Positions 37,921 through 52,920 of a DNA stretch of 64,000 bases are shown piece after piece. Position 1 is the first letter of the stretch, and each line of letters opens with the position of its first letter. This stretch comes from Phycomyces blakesleeanus NRRL 1555(-) (Eukaryota > Mucoromycota > Mucoromycetes > Mucorales > Phycomycetaceae): assembly GCF_001638985.1 (NCBI RefSeq), contig NW_017265151.1, positions 1 through 64,000 of the forward strand, in the 5' to 3' direction. A program made the translations under genes and the position numbers. The notes below the pieces were generated by a model. It saw only the letters and a program-made list of their open reading frames with translations. It was not told where the DNA came from and searched no databases.

Positions 37921-40900
37921 ATGGATGCTCTATTGGCATCAGGAACAGATTATCAAGGAAGCTCAGACTTTTGGTTGTTTGTCGTATATTGTCTTGTTGT
38001 CATTGTCGTCGTTCTCTTTTTCTTTTTCTATTACAATCGTGTCATTGCTCTATTGATTACGTGGCTCATCAACCAATACACTTGGCGTCAGTTTAATGCT
38101 TACATTGAAGTCGGTAGGATCATCATTTCGATCCGATTATAAATAAATAAAAACAAATCAAAAAAACAGAAAGAGGTCTCATTTATTTATTTTATCTTTT
38201 TTTTTATTTGGTTTGGTTTGGCGGGGCCTTGGTTTGACTTTGGCATTGGCTTTGGCATTGGCATTCAAAAGACTCTATTCGCTTTACAGTCTTGGGTGCT
38301 CGAATACTTTTCAAGAATCTACGTTACATTTCTACAAATCAATCAATCTCTATAGTCAAAGGTCATGTAACCATTAGATACTGGCTTATGAGTGTCAGAA
38401 AGACAGGCCAAGATAAAAAGACAGGCAAGATTAGTAGTACACACACACATATATATATATATAATATGTAATATTAATTATTATCATTTGGTCCTTTATA
38501 TGTATATACATTTTATACATCTATTTACCACATAACAGAGAACAATAGTAAATTACCCTGTAGAATTGTGTGCAGTCTCGAAGGCCTAGAAGTATTCATG
38601 TACAATAATGTACCAGTCTATGAAGGCCTAAAAGATGTATTGGGAATCAACCCTTTAGAAAGGTTGAACACTGCGAAACAAACCCCAACCATGCAAGGTA
38701 AAATAAGATATTATAATCACTATAATACAAAACAATTCTTTATATCTATTAATCCTTATTATTACCTCCATTTTATAATAATAAATCCCCCTCTCTACCA
38801 TATCTCTTTAACTCCATTAAATTCATTTTTTTTTCTTCTCTCTTTTTTTCTCTGTTTCTTTAAAGAATTACAATCTTCAATTGATCCTGAAAGTCATGAT
38901 CAAGTTGGCTTTGAAACTTCACTTTTTCAAAGACTTGTTCCAATCGAGTTTGAATGTACTACAGGTGCTGTCATGATCGGTAATGCAGAGCTTCAGACCA
39001 TGTTGGTTTGTCAGGTGGCCCAAGCAAGTGGGATTGTTAGCACTGCGCCTTCGCGAACAACAATGGACCATTTCAAGACAATTACGGATCTTGTTTTGGG
39101 AAAACTACAAGTTCATGTCAAGGAAAACATGGATTTCAGTAAAGTAAACGTAGTGCCCGAAACATCTGATACAAAGTAAAGAAAGAGAGAGATAAAAAGA
39201 AAGAAAGAAAGAAAGAGATAAAAAGAAAGAAAGAAAGAAAGAAAATAATTTCAATTGCAATTTCAATTTGATTCAATTGCAATTTCAATTTGATTCAATG
39301 CAATGTAATCTTGTTCAAGAATTCTAAAGATTATTTTTAAAATCTATATAGTAGACTCTGTAGAATGTTACTTCATCCTCTCCGATGGTTTATCCCTTCA
39401 TCAAAGGCTAGGCAGTATGGCGGGATGCAACACATCCACACGTTAATGAACTCTCAAAAAAGAGAAACTCCAGTCAACAATCCAGGAGGAACAACTTACC
39501 ACCAAGAATATGGCAAGGTCAGCAACATGATCGAATGCAGTAAGATGGCAATCACTTACTACTCTGACTCTCCTGGCCTTGTTCCTTCTACACTACCACC
39601 CCCGCCTCTGATTAATTCAAATGATGTTCATTTTGGAAACGGCGGGCTTCCCCCAGAATGGGGGGTACGAATCTCTGTCTGGACTGCAATGATACATTAC
39701 GGTCCTTGGACAGATAGGCAACGGTAATATTACACATATATACAAAGAAATGAAGGCTATAATTCAAACTTTATTTAGTTCTGTCATCCAAGACTATTTC
39801 TTTCCAAGCTCGTATCGAAATAATGTCCCGACTCCTCACCTTTTGCCTGGGCAACAACGTGCTGCAGCCAGCTTTGATTTCCATCTTGAGTTCATGACAG
39901 AAGCTACTCTTAGATTTCCGACTCGGGAAAGGTCAAAGGCATGTATTTTATTGAATTGGATTGAATCATATTTTGTTTTATAGATACATACAAATATCAT
40001 CATCATAACAACAATATAATAGTATGTTTTTTTGTTTATCTAACTAATTGATTTTGCTTTTTTTTGTTTAGGATTGGAAATACGATGAAGATTCTGATGA
40101 TCTAGATATTGGTGCAGATGGTTACTACACCCGTCCTTATGGGTGGCTCGATATTAAGGCTGGAGCAGATTCTTCTGTAAAATTAATTATTCCTTATGTC
40201 TTGGGGCAACAAGGGTGTGCGTCAACTCTTGACATCAATCTAAAAGATGTAGATGTGTCTACAAGTATCAATTATGCTTCTTTTCTTCAAGCAAGTAATT
40301 TCGAGGTAATACACGATTTAACTTTATATATATTAAGATTACTCTAACTTATTTACTGGTGCACTGGTTGTCGGCCTATATTTTATAGATGAAACTCTTA
40401 ATGAACTCTCCTCTCGAATGGAATGCACATCGGGTGTGGGAAATCAAGGCATATACAAACCGCCCCCGTATTTTTCTTTTGAGAGATCACATATTTCTTT
40501 TCCAAGACATGCTCAAAGACCTATCGTCAGAACCTCTATCGGATATTCTTTATTTTATACCGACCACATACAAATTCCACCTTGACATCAACGACCCGTT
40601 TATATATCTTTGTGTGAATGAGCATAACATTATCAGCAATCCCAATGCAATCGATGACAACAGTAAGATATATATGTAGAAAAATAATACTGGGGGACCA
40701 AAAAAAAAGTGGATAATGAAGTGGGTATATTTCAATATTTAATTTTCAATTTTAATAGCGTTTATAAAGATCAACTCTCGTAAGGTTCGCTTTAATGCGA
40801 CATTGCCATTTACTATGTTTGAACCAGAAGTGAGCTCGATCCAGTTTGATTTAGAGGTAAATCAAAATCAAATGAATTGATTAATATATATATATAAGAA

Positions 40901-43900
40901 CTTATATTTTTGTGTGCTCTTTTTTTTAAAAAAAAATAACAAATTCAATAGATTGAGCAATTTAGAACTGGTATATCTTTACAAACGTCTCACACTCTCA
41001 ATGCATTTTTGGAAGAAGATAATGCACAGTTTGGTGTGGGTGTTCACTTGAGGTTGGATGGTTCATATGAATACTACAATTCTGTTGATGTAGCACGACA
41101 TATAGAGTCTTTGAATTTAGACATAAAGGTTAGTTTTTTGTTTAAAAAAAACCATCTTTATTTATATATATATATTACCACGAATTGATCACATATATAT
41201 CTAGCTGGATGGAATTACTGTTAAATTGTTTGGAACCGTCATTCGTTACCTTGTTATTTTGAAAGAAAATTACTTTGGTCGCTGGGTGAACTTTTCGACA
41301 ATTGAAGAATACCGACAACGTAGAGTCAAGCCAGAGCAATGGAAAGAGATTAGGAAGAAACAAGCCGATTCTAAAGTAATGCACGATCAAACTCAGTTAT
41401 AAAGTTCTCTCATAACCGAATTGACTGAAGGTTTAACTGATTATCTTACAAACTTGTAGCCAATACAGGATCCACTTGAGGTCTACATATTATTAAAAGT
41501 TCAAGATGGTGCATTTATCCTGCCAGAAAACCTTTACGATTGTACTCAATACTCACAAATGGAGTTTCAGGAGCTCCAACTAGAATTAAGAAACCTTGAT
41601 ATTTATATGGGTAAACATCAACCCGTGTTCGGTTTATTTGTTTGTTTTATAAAGCATATACACGCGCTTATATACACAATTGACTAATTTAATGAGAATC
41701 CTTGTAGATACACATGTCAATTTCAGTCCAATAACCTGGACACGGGATAGCAATCCTAGCCCCAATACCAAGAGTGGGCCTTTTCGAATGAAGAACGGAA
41801 GAGATCCACGGAACCATGTTTATATTGATGGTAAAGAAGAAGAAATAATAGACTTGTGCACATTTTGTGCAAAAAATATAAAGAAAAAAATACGCTTATG
41901 CTTGGGATATATATTTATTATTATTACTATTACCATTATTATTACCATTTAAATTTTCTGGCAGAAATGAATATCCATGGGCATTTGATGTATGGTCCTT
42001 TGCCAGAAATAGCAACGTATTTAGGGCGTTGGAACTTTGATATTGGGCGAGTTATGGGCGAACTAAAACCTTCTTTTCTCCTTGGGACAACATGCTTTGC
42101 ACAAACCTTTATTTACAATTTGATTGATGAAGACAACGCCGTACCAGCTGCGCCCGAAGATGCTGATATGGTTTCACTTCCAGATGTCACATTTGTAAAA
42201 GCAACCGTAAAAGAAATTGACGTTTACCTAATGAGCCACAGTGGTGCCACTGAAATATATCTAAAAGACGGAATTACGGCCGAGTTTGATAACTGGATTA
42301 ATAAGAAATACAGTCAACGTATTAATCTACAGCTTCCGTCTATACAAACCATATGTCTTGCCAATCAAGAACAATCATCTCTTGGATTAGCCCAGGTAAA
42401 CCTTAACGCTCGTAATATTTATTTACTTTAAAAAAGAAAGAAAAAGACACGCATCCACTAATTCTAGGCAAATACATATATATACAGGAAAATGAGTTTT
42501 CATGGGTAGAAGTGGCCAAGTTAGAAGTTGGACTCAACATAACTATCTTCCGCCAAACAAAGAATTGGCGTAAAGAAAGAAGTGAACAACAAACCTTTAT
42601 TAGAACTCAAGACAACCCTACCAGAAGGTGCTTTCATCTATATGATACCGATAATGTTTCACAAAACTCGCGTGTGTCTACCCGAATGTCTCAAGAATAC
42701 CATGTTGGTGTATTGTATGCTCCTCCTTTCAGGTCTTTTTATTTAGGTGAGTAAGATTATCTGTACTCCTAAAGAATCTAGAAATATATATAATACTATA
42801 ACATATTAATAATTTCAAAAAAAAAAAATACGCGCACATGTATACATTGTTTGTTTGTTTTTATATGATATAGACAATGAAGGAGTTGTAGAACCTTGTG
42901 ATGCTGAATCTAATCTAACCAGATCAACCAGCAATCCTGAATCTTCATACCACTACGCCAAAGGAAGTAGTGTCCCAAGCGCCTCATCGTATGGTGATAA
43001 CTATTCTGACTCTGATGTGGAATCATGTGTATATGAACCAGATGCAAGGTATGGGCTCTTTGAAAGCCAAAAATTGTGCAAATTAATCAATGGATGTATT
43101 AGGTCGTCTAAGCATCGGCACTCAGCCCAAAGTGGCATCTCTCGAGACGATGACTCGTTTCACACAGCTATTTCATATTCACAGTATCCTGACTCACAAA
43201 CACACTTTGATATGGATTTTGATTTGGACTATGCATCAGATGGTTATGAAGATGCTAGCAATGAATCTGCTGGTGAAATCGACAGTGAAGGTATTTTTTT
43301 CTATGCATATACAGCTTGTGTTCTGAATTCTTATATTAGAAGAAGAAATACAAATAAAAAGACGAAGCTTTGAGTATCATGCTTCCAAAAACAGCACAGC
43401 AGAAGCATCGATTCCGCCTTCAATTCCATATAGTGGGTATCTAAAACGATACCGTGTCAAGAGGGCTACATCGAGCAACCATGGTCACAGCTTCTTTCAT
43501 CCTTACCTTCCTCCTCCGAGGACATCCTTTATACCCCAAAACGTATGACTTGCTTTCGACATTGTTTGCTAAACAACAACGAATATTTATATCACCCTTT
43601 TATTTATCTTTTTTCTTCTTTTCTATGTGTGTATGTGTGTCTAATAGGATAATGAAGATAGTCGAGGACGTGGATTAAATTTTGATACAGGTGAAAAGAT
43701 GGACTCCACATTTGCAGACTTTGAAGACGATGGTCAAGAACCCCAGGAAGATAATGACAACGATAATCGAAAGGAAAACGAAACAACTGCGACCACTATC
43801 ATAGAAGCCACGAGCCCAGTAACTATTCTTCTAACCCCAATTTTTGTAAAAATTGCTCAAGAACTTACGGAGGCTATCAATAAAGATGTGAGTGAGATTT

Positions 43901-46900
43901 CTTTTTTCCTTTTTTGTTATCTATTAAAGAAAAATAAATGATAGTGCATTATTTGAAGAGCAAGAATATTTAACTAATTTGCCCTGTCTTGTTTTTTATT
44001 CTTTGGTGTGTATATTCTTGTTTATATAGGATTGGGATCTTGAAACAATGTTGGACTCTCTGCAAATTGAATATATTGCACAGCTTACCCGTTACCTCAC
44101 TGATCAATTTATATGTAGTCGGGTTGCTATCCTAATGCCACGGACCTACCTACATTTTATTCAAGACGTTATGATTCCAGACGACCTTCCAGTGTACAAA
44201 CATGGACAATCACACATTAATACTAAATATGATCAAGAGGATGCTCTACTTTGCTCGGCAGATATTGTACTCGAAAAACTGTACATGATCTGCAGCTTCA
44301 AATTCCAGGATTTTGCGTATGATGAAAAACAGAAATCTGTTGCAGAGTCAAAACTTGTCCTTCAGGAATCCCGAGTACACATTGATATCGGTAAACTCGA
44401 TTGCAAAGTACGCTATATCAGTGGTCGACGTGAATCCAGCCGCCCTATTCTGTTCGGAATCCCTCATAATTGGCAACGCAAACACCAATATTCGCCACAA
44501 AACGAGTCAAGTGAAGACGATCTTATCAATGAGCTGATTGTCATTGATTTTGTACTGAACAACCTTGGGCTGAAATGGTTAGGGGCAACCAAACCAAATT
44601 ATCTGAATCTCGCCATAGGAAACATCTCTGCCGTTATCATTACAGAATCTGCAGAGATTCTTTCTGGTGCTGTGTACTCTTGGCTTGTGTTTGTAAATGA
44701 TCTCAAAAGCATTATGAGCAGTTTTCAGGACCGTCGTTCACGCCAGATCCAAGTATTCATCCACGAGATTGCCAACTTTTCGACTCGTACCCATGTCAAG
44801 AGCGATCCTCTTTTCTTGACAAAGCCGACAAACATACTTCGGCTAGGGTCACGTAACTTCAGAAACGATGTGGGTTGGAAGTTGCTTGCACGTATGCGTC
44901 ATTGTTTGCGCTCTATGCCTTCATCTGAACGAGAAAGACTCCAATACCGGCTGACTTCAGGCGGTGCGATTGAGAACGTTGATTCTAGAGATATGTTTGT
45001 CAATGTAGTCACCACCTTTTCACGATGGAGAAACTGGGAAATTGGATCCAATGCGGTGTCCCACTGCCGTCTTTTAACTCAACCGTTCAAGCAAAAGGTG
45101 AAAAATTTCGAAATAACGGAGAGCAAAACAGATCCTGTTGTCGAGTTCTTGATATCTTCCGTAAACCTCGCGAAAATTAAAGTAGAGCGATTGGAATTCT
45201 ACATCTATGAAGAAGAAAAAGAGCAAGACCACAATAGTCTTGTTATTGGTCCCTTTGACTTTGTGCTCGAAAGCATGTACAAACAATCCTCTGTTGTGGA
45301 AACTGTCGTGGATGGTACAACCAAAAAGATACTTTCCGTAAAAGACGGTTATCTGGATCTGGTCGCCAAAGCCAGCATAGGCTCTATAAATATTACGGCA
45401 AATCCGGTATTGCTTGCTTTTGCAAAGCATATGCTAATGGTTCAACGAATGTTTACGGGAAAATTGAGGAGTCTGTCCCATGCCAGTAGCTATCCTATTC
45501 TTGAACGTAATAATACTGCCCATCTAACCTACGGAGACAGCGGCCTCCTTTCTGAAGACGGTCCAGACTCGTTCAGCTTGCACAACATTATGGCTAAAGT
45601 AGACATTCTTGCCCAGGTCTTGGTGTCAGTTGATGAGATAGATATTTGTGCAATGGCTCAAAAACTTCGAATGCAAAGCTTTATCAAAGCTTTACAATCA
45701 TCCGCTTTATTTTCTAATCCAAAGCTTACTACACTTTCGCTTCTAGCGTCTTCGGAAAAAGCAGATTCGGACACCGGCTCTGGGATCAGAAGTTCCAACA
45801 AGGCCTCGCGCAGAAACCTGGGTGGACTGAGCAATCGAATTATTTTTGAGGCTGGCGGAGGTCTTGATGTCATTGATATTCGAGTTTATGATATGGCAAG
45901 ACACAGCCATCCTCTTGCAAACAAACTATTGGTGATCATACTTGACGGAGTCAACTTGAATGCTAATATGAGTCAGTCTCCGCGTATTTCCAAGCGCCAT
46001 GTTCGTACAGAAAACAGCAAACAGGTCTTGAATGTGTTCTCAAATATTCACAAATTCCATGTACACGCTCCTCAAAGTCTTTTAAAGTTGTATGGCTTCG
46101 TTGAGGACTGGAGAACAGAGCAAGGCAAAACGTATCACTTTATGTATCAAAACTTGCTGAAGGAGTGGGAAGAGCAACGAAAATTCGATTCATCTCCTCT
46201 GCAGCCTACAAAAGCACCAGGTCCAAAGTACGACATCAAGCTTCAGTTTCTTTTGAACCAATTTGTTGCGCGAAGTGATTTACTTCCCTCGCTGAGTATC
46301 GAATACAATATTGAAGACTTTTTTGTGATGGTCCATGAATTACAGCAAAAAGGTGCGCCTTTAAGAAAATATGCGTTTCAGATATCAAAGCAAACGTTGC
46401 ACATAATTACCAAGTCACCCCCACCACATACTGCTACTTTGGCTGGCTCAGAAGATTATGCTGGTGGTATATTCAGTATTCCTGGTATTCGAAGCAACGG
46501 AAGTATCTACAGCGAGTTGCAAGATTCTGGAGAATACAAGCTTATATTACGATCCAAGATATCAATTGATTTTATTTCTCTTCCATTGAACGTGGGGATG
46601 ATTGACTCTCTTTTAACTGCCCATTCTCTGCTTGGAAATGAGATTGGTGAATTGCTTGAAGTTCTTTCATACTCCAAACAACGGCGTGAGGCAAACAATG
46701 TAGTTGATACAGAACTGACGGGAAAACATGATAAAGAGTTGACGTACTGTATTGAGATCTGTTTGGATGGCCTGCGTGTGGCAGCTACTAGTCCGTCTGC
46801 AGTCGGTATATTTGAATCCAATATGCTTGAAGCTAAACTTTCAAGCGGTCCTTCTTCTGAAAGCAACGCTTCTCCTGTGTGGAAGATTCAAGGACATGAC

Positions 46901-49900
46901 TTCGCTTTATCTCTGGACCACAACAGTGGCGTTGGAGTGGAAGACAAGCCGCGGTCAAAGGAAGAAGAAAAGTATCAACGCAATCGACTAGCATATATTA
47001 TGATCGACTTTGATGTCAGTAATTATAATCCCGAAGATCCCCTTCAGACAGAGTGTAAAGCAAACGACGACCATGTCATGAACAATCTGGAATCATATCA
47101 TATTAATTTCCCGAAGATTCAAACCGTTATGCAGCCAATTGCTCTTGGTAAACTTGCAGAAATGTATATATATTATGAAACAGAGTTGAAGAAACGGAAG
47201 GAAATGAAGAAAATGGATCTGGAAAGATTAGCAAACAACACAAAGCTTCTGGTCCAGTCTTTTAAGAGTGATACTCCAGTGAAGGAAGATGAAGAACAAT
47301 CGCTGTTAAGAGGAAAGAGACTTTCCATATACTTACAGCGCCTTGGTGTGGCAATTCCCCTCGAAAATTCAGATAGTTCTACCAAGTACAAGCCTAGGGA
47401 GATAAACGCTCTTCTGTTTTCAATTACCTCCCTCCGTCTCGACACCCAAAACATTGAAAAGTGTGAGGTTGGGCTGGAGAATATATCTTTGCAGTTTGTG
47501 AATAAATTTGATCAGAACAAAGAGGAGCATTTTATGGCAGAGAATCATCCTCGGATGAATCGAATGCTTCTTCCGTCTATCAGCTGCAATCTGTACACGC
47601 GCAGTGAAAAACCTCGTCAGTTTGTTACAATCGATGCAAGAGTTTGCGGATTCGAGGTCGATATTGATGGTACAATTACGGACTATATCAACACACTTGG
47701 GGCAATTTACGTTAAGAGTATGGACCGTGTGGATGCATTTTCTGCTAAGACAAGCATGGATCTATCGCCTGAGAATACACCGATTGTGAAACAAGAAGTC
47801 ACTGAGTTGATTTATGTTGATATCAAAGGAAAGATTGAGTATCTCAGTGGTATTTTAAGGCTCTATCCGAAGCGACACTCGGGTGACAACAAGCGCAAAA
47901 AAGATGTATCCAAGTCTTTAAGATCTAAGCCAGAAACATTGTACTATGGAAGGGCAACTGAAACTAATATGGTCACTATAAAACTCCCGGGAATAAGTGC
48001 TTGGTTTACATATCAAACTCCTCTTGGATCTTTATCTTCTGTATCGGGTATGCCAAAGCGCTTTCATGGTGACATTTTAGTCCATGAGAGCGACAATACC
48101 CTCCATCCTTCTCTTGTTCAATTCTTACATGAGGTTGTTGCTGGTCTCAAGCTTGGAATCCAACAGTCTAGCGAGCAGGTTGTTAAGGAGGGATCTGATT
48201 CTATTGGATATGGCGTAAATGCTTCTCTTCTGTTAAGGTTATCTCGTTCTAAGCTTGATCTCAGCTGCCAACCGTTCTCTAAGGTAGTCTGCTCTCTTGG
48301 ATGGGAGAAGGGTGAGTTCTTGATGAATTCGTTTTCGACTGGAACGTCCTCGAGAACCATGAGCTGTCTAGGTTATATAAGTGATATATCTGTTATTGTC
48401 AAGCACAATTTCTCTCCAGAAGCTTGTCTTACTGCGGCTGTTGATCGTGTTCTTCTGAATGCTATGTTGGGATCTCAAAGAGGAGAGGAGGCCGAGAAGG
48501 ATGATATCTCGATTATCGTTGATGTGGAATCGATTGTTGCAGATGTTAATATTCGCTATCTTAATGACTTGTTAAACATCAACACATTCTGGTTTGCACC
48601 TTCACAATTTACCGACGATATTAGAAACAGTGAACTAAGCATTCAAAATAAGGAAAATCCTGAAGTACTACAAGAGAATTATACTACAGTCAATCCGCTT
48701 CCTTTTGCCAGACGCGTTGCTGCTCACTTCCAAAGCATTCAACTTTCTGTTGACATGGGACAAGCTATTGGTCGAATCGCGTTAAAGCCAAAGAACCTCA
48801 CTATCAACACATACAATCTACCGTTTAAGTCCAAAGGATTGGATGCTTACATTGACGAAGTGTATATCTCGTCCGAAGGGAGACTCTCTGGTGAAGCGCT
48901 GGTGTCTCCAATTTCTATAAAATTGGTGGTAGACTTGCTAAATCCTAGTAAGCCAGAGAGAACTTGCAATGCTACTTCTTTCTTGCTTATGCAAGGTGCT
49001 CGAGCAAAGTTTGAATACGAATATCAAAACATCTTAGACCTTATACAGGGAACAGTTAAATTCCAATCTAATGCCGTAAAATCCAATGATTCATATTTAC
49101 TTTCGATTGGTATTGATATGAAGCCGTTACTTGCCAGACTATCGATCAAAACAGTTCCTATTATTGTGACAATGTACAGCAAGTTTAATGAGCTGTTGAA
49201 AAAGAAGAAGGCCGAAGCCAGTATTCAAGACATGCCACTCGCATTTAAAAAGCCAGAATCGGCCGAGAAGAAATCTGTTCAAAAAGATGTAGACAATATA
49301 TCAAAGGCACATCAAAACAAAATTATGCTGGCTCGAACGACTGTTGAACTTGTTTGTCACTCTATTGGAATTATTATATACCCCAGTCAATTCCAAGACA
49401 CGGATAATGTGGAGATCAGTGCTCAGATGATTAAGGTGCTACTAGAACGGACACCACTCACAGATGAGCAGGGTCAATCAAGTATTCATCGAAAACTAGT
49501 TCTGAGTTTAACTTCGGCAGCACTATTAAAGAATGTTCCCGGGAAGGATATTATGGATCATCATATCGAATATTTAAAGACACTTTCCCGAGCAACTGGT
49601 ACATTGCAAGATAATCCAATTGCTATGCCTGCAAAGTCTGGGACAAATATCGTTGGCATACCTTCCACAACGCTGACTATGGACTCTAATCAAGTACACC
49701 GGCTTGTTGAACATGTATTTGCAGCTAAATTTGGTGGGCGCATCAGTGTTTCGCTTAATCTTGGGCTGATGCGATATCTTCAAGAAATGCATACAATGTT
49801 TACCTCTCAGTTAAACCGAGCTCTTGAACCTGAATTTAATACACTGCCCCAAACTCCTATAAGCGAAACATTAAATCCGTCGAACATGCTGCATCAATCA

Positions 49901-50287
49901 GAAGATACGAATAGTGTTGATAGTGGGGTTGGTGTTAGTGCTCAAATTGGATTAGCGATGACATCAGAAACTCTGTCTGCAAAAGAGCGGCCAGCAAAGG
50001 TTTTATCAAAGGATGCAATTTCTGGCTCAAGTAGTGCGTTTGTAGTACACAAGGACGAACTTCTTGATGAAGTTCAAGATAACTCTGAGGAGAAACTTGA
50101 ATACAAGAGTAAAGTTCCAGTTAATTTTTACCCTCAGTTACAAGTTATGGCAGATGCTACCCCTCCTGTTGAATGGCTTGGACTGAAACGAGAGACTTTA
50201 CCAGCACTTATTCATGAAAATCTTACCCTGAACCTTGAGAAAATCAGTCAAGGGCTATGGGCAATGTATGCCGATCACACAGTATAA
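37921..50287 (+). CDS. CSF1: Csf1-type bridge-like lipid transfer protein (BLTP1/Tweek homologue)
   Basis: Giant ER-anchored protein of the bridge-like lipid transfer family, thought to carry phospholipids between membranes along a hydrophobic groove. Nineteen exons were traced: 37921-38113, 38272-about 38424 (to 38436), 38539-38697, 38866-39175, 39364-39723, 39779-39938, 40072-40305, 40389-40662, 40759-40856, 40952-41128, 41205-41375, 41460-41610, 41708-41830, 41965-42395, 42488-42746, 42874-43290, 43340-43542, 43648-43887 and 44030-50287. They total about 3,457 codons in phase. The N terminus has one long membrane segment (about residues 17-50) followed by 'VDSIRFTVLGARILFKNLRY', 'GHVTIRYWLMSVRKT' and 'YGPWTDRQR', all family landmarks. 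The middle is Ser/Asp-rich and probably disordered; the last 2,086 codons lie in one exon. The intron after 39938 has a GC donor. Stop is TAA. Confidence 0.93.
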
Positions 50288-51744
50288 TGTCTTTGTGTAT
50301 TTTTCTTTACTCCTTTATTTTATATAATAATTACTCTATACATAATTTACTAGTTAGCATAATATATAAGCGTGTAATAGAATTACATGTTTACCGTTGA
50401 AATATATGAAAGATATATGAATGCATATAATTATTATGTCCTTGAAATCACAACTTTTTTTGTTTCGATTAAGTCAGATAATAAATTAATAGCTTTATGA
50501 AGCCTTAAACTTTTGAGAAAGAAGTTATCATCCTATTTCTTATTTTGTACTTCAAAGCACAATACATATAAAGCTCTTTATATCTTCTAAAAAAACTCAA
50601 TCGAATAAGATAAAACTTGATTTTCTTATAGATATAAATTTATATTTTATAAAAATAAAAGAAAGTTATAGCATGAGCAGTGATTATAATAAGCTTTTAT
50701 TACTGCTTGAACTCTATCTGCTATACTTGCTATAGTAGTACAGAGATGGTTTATATTAAGTCTCTTCTATTTCCAGATATTATAAGTTTTAAGTTCTTAA
50801 GAATTACTAATAGACTCTTTTCTCTCAATATATGTCTTTTAAAGCATTTAGACTTTACTTGATTATATTTATATCTAAACTTTGAAATAACTAGAAATCA
50901 AATAGTGTAATTTGATAATAATTTCTTTACAGTATGGCAGCTGACATCGTCTCTTTGAAATTTGAATAAGATATTCTATCTATTGTTCAATTTCTTATAT
51001 AAGTGATTTAAATTTTATTTTTTGATATAAATCGTGGCTTATTAGTCTATATTACTTTACTTTAGTTTTTAATATAACGGCTGTTTCTGATTTTGACTCT
51101 GCAATCAGTTTTTTTCTCTTAAATATTAAGTTTGACTTTGAAACAAATATATAAACACCAGAGTTTTCAGCTTCAAGATATTTAAAAGCAACATATTTAT
51201 ATATAATTATATTAGCAGCTATTAATTGGTTTAATAATAATAATAATGTATATATATAACTTTTAGAAGAGTTAAATCTTGTACTCAAACAGAACTTTTA
51301 ATATATATTATACTGAGCTTTTTTTATCTTCTTATCTAGACTTTAGCTTTAAAATACTACTCTCTTCTCTAGTATTTGGTACGTATACTGACTATTATTT
51401 AAAAGATAAATATGTGCTTTATAATATCAGCTAATTTCTTTTTGACTTTATAAAAGTATATAATTTAGCTATATTCAAACTCTGGTATCTTATCTTTAAC
51501 TAATAAATATTGAATTGTTTTATTCATAACAAGTAATTTAATTATAGAAAAACTTTCTTTAAAGTAAAATAAATATATTTCTAAAAATATTATATACTAT
51601 AATAAGAAATTGTTAGCTGTTATAAGAGCTAGATAAGATAAGATAAGACAAGAATACAAGATAAGACTAAAGTTAAAGTGAGCAGGGAGGGCTATGTAGA
51701 GATAAATATAATTCAATAATATTTATTATTTTAAGCATCAACAA

Positions 51745-52920
51745 GCTTTATATTATTAGATTTATCATATACAAGAAAATAGTTTTATTGTGATAGCTTA
51801 GTAATTATAATTATATTAATATATATATACAAATAATTAAGTAGTCAGATCAACAATTCTTATAGTTAATATCATAAATAATATCTTTAAAATGAATAAA
51901 ATAATTATATCATACTACTAAATAAAATATCTTAAAGTTATATAAAGCTAATTTAGTAGAAATTTTTAATTATCTAATATAAAAAAAGCTAAAAAAGTAT
52001 AATATATAACTATAATAATAGAATTATAATACTAATATTAGTTAAGGAGTAAATATAATATAATCTAATTATAATATATATTATAATTGAGTAGATAATA
52101 AACTTCATAACTAAATACTGACTTTTTCTTGCTAATAAATCTAATATGTTAATAATTTTTTAAGCTGTTATATATAATATATATTTATATAGTGAGAGCT
52201 AATTATTATACTAAGAATTTCAATAGTAATATATAAAAAATTATTATTTTATTTTTTTAATATTAGTATACTTGTGGTGGTTCAAACACTGAGTGTAAAG
52301 AACATCCAATTGGTCTCAGTTATTGGGCCAATCAGAATCCCTTCCAATCATATTGTTATTAGATCAATCAAATCATTGCATCCATTTTCTTAGAGAGAAT
52401 ACTCATAGCACCAATCACATAATTATCTCTTGCAATTAGCAGACATAAATATTTGTATAAATTCTTGTAGAGCTTGATCATAGAAAGATCAAGTGAACAA
52501 CTTCTTTAATAAAACAATCTATTTATATTTCTTTTTCTGTTTTCTCTATTCTTATCTCTGTCTAGATTGGTTTCTGATACTCAGATGTTGGATTTATCAC
52601 ATATAAAAACATATTCATATTGAGATAGCATAGTAGCTATTATCTTGTCAGTATATAAAATATATATAACCTATTATATAATTGGGCCAATAATTATTAT
52701 AGTTAGTACTGTAAATAATATCTTAAAGATTGTTAAGATAATTATATTATACTGCTAGGTAAACTGTATCAGAGCAATATAAAGCTAATTTAGTAGGAAG
52801 TCCTAAAGCTCTAGTATAAAAGAGAAAAGAATAGCTAAGAGCTAAAGAAGTACGATTTATGACTTGAGGTTATAAGTGTAACACTAAAACTAGTTAAGCA
52901 GTAAATATACTCTAATAACC
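51745..52920. repeat. Diverged direct repeat pair flanking an LTR-like segment
   Basis: Segment 51755-52075 and segment 52590-52920 align colinearly. Shared blocks are 'gatttatca', 'ataaagctaatttagtag', 'ctaataattattatagtta'-like and 'agttaag.agtaaata'. In most differing positions the first copy has A or T where the second has G or C, for example 'ctgctaggtaaactgta' against 'ctactaaataaaata'. They look like two copies of one retroelement's internal region in different states of decay. Confidence 0.6.
52272..52585. repeat. LTR-like or promoter-like segment
   Basis: Starts with 'tgtggtggttcaaacactga'. It has two CCAAT-type boxes ('ccaattgg', 'gggccaatcag'), a 'tataaattc' TATA-like box at about 52457, and an 'aataaaac' polyadenylation-type signal at about 52509, ending near 'tctgatactca'. 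It is GC-richer than its surroundings and borders the internal-region copy at 52590. This order is what a retroelement LTR would show, but no matching second LTR is seen, so the call is tentative. Confidence 0.45.

Noticed and set aside
45074..45430. Minus-strand frames within the large CSF1 exon
   Set aside because: Shadows of a 2,079-codon conserved frame; no independent motif.
51635..51665. GATA-factor binding cluster
   Set aside because: The 'gataagataagataagac' run is a simple repeat in decayed DNA far from any start codon, so it is weak as a regulatory claim.
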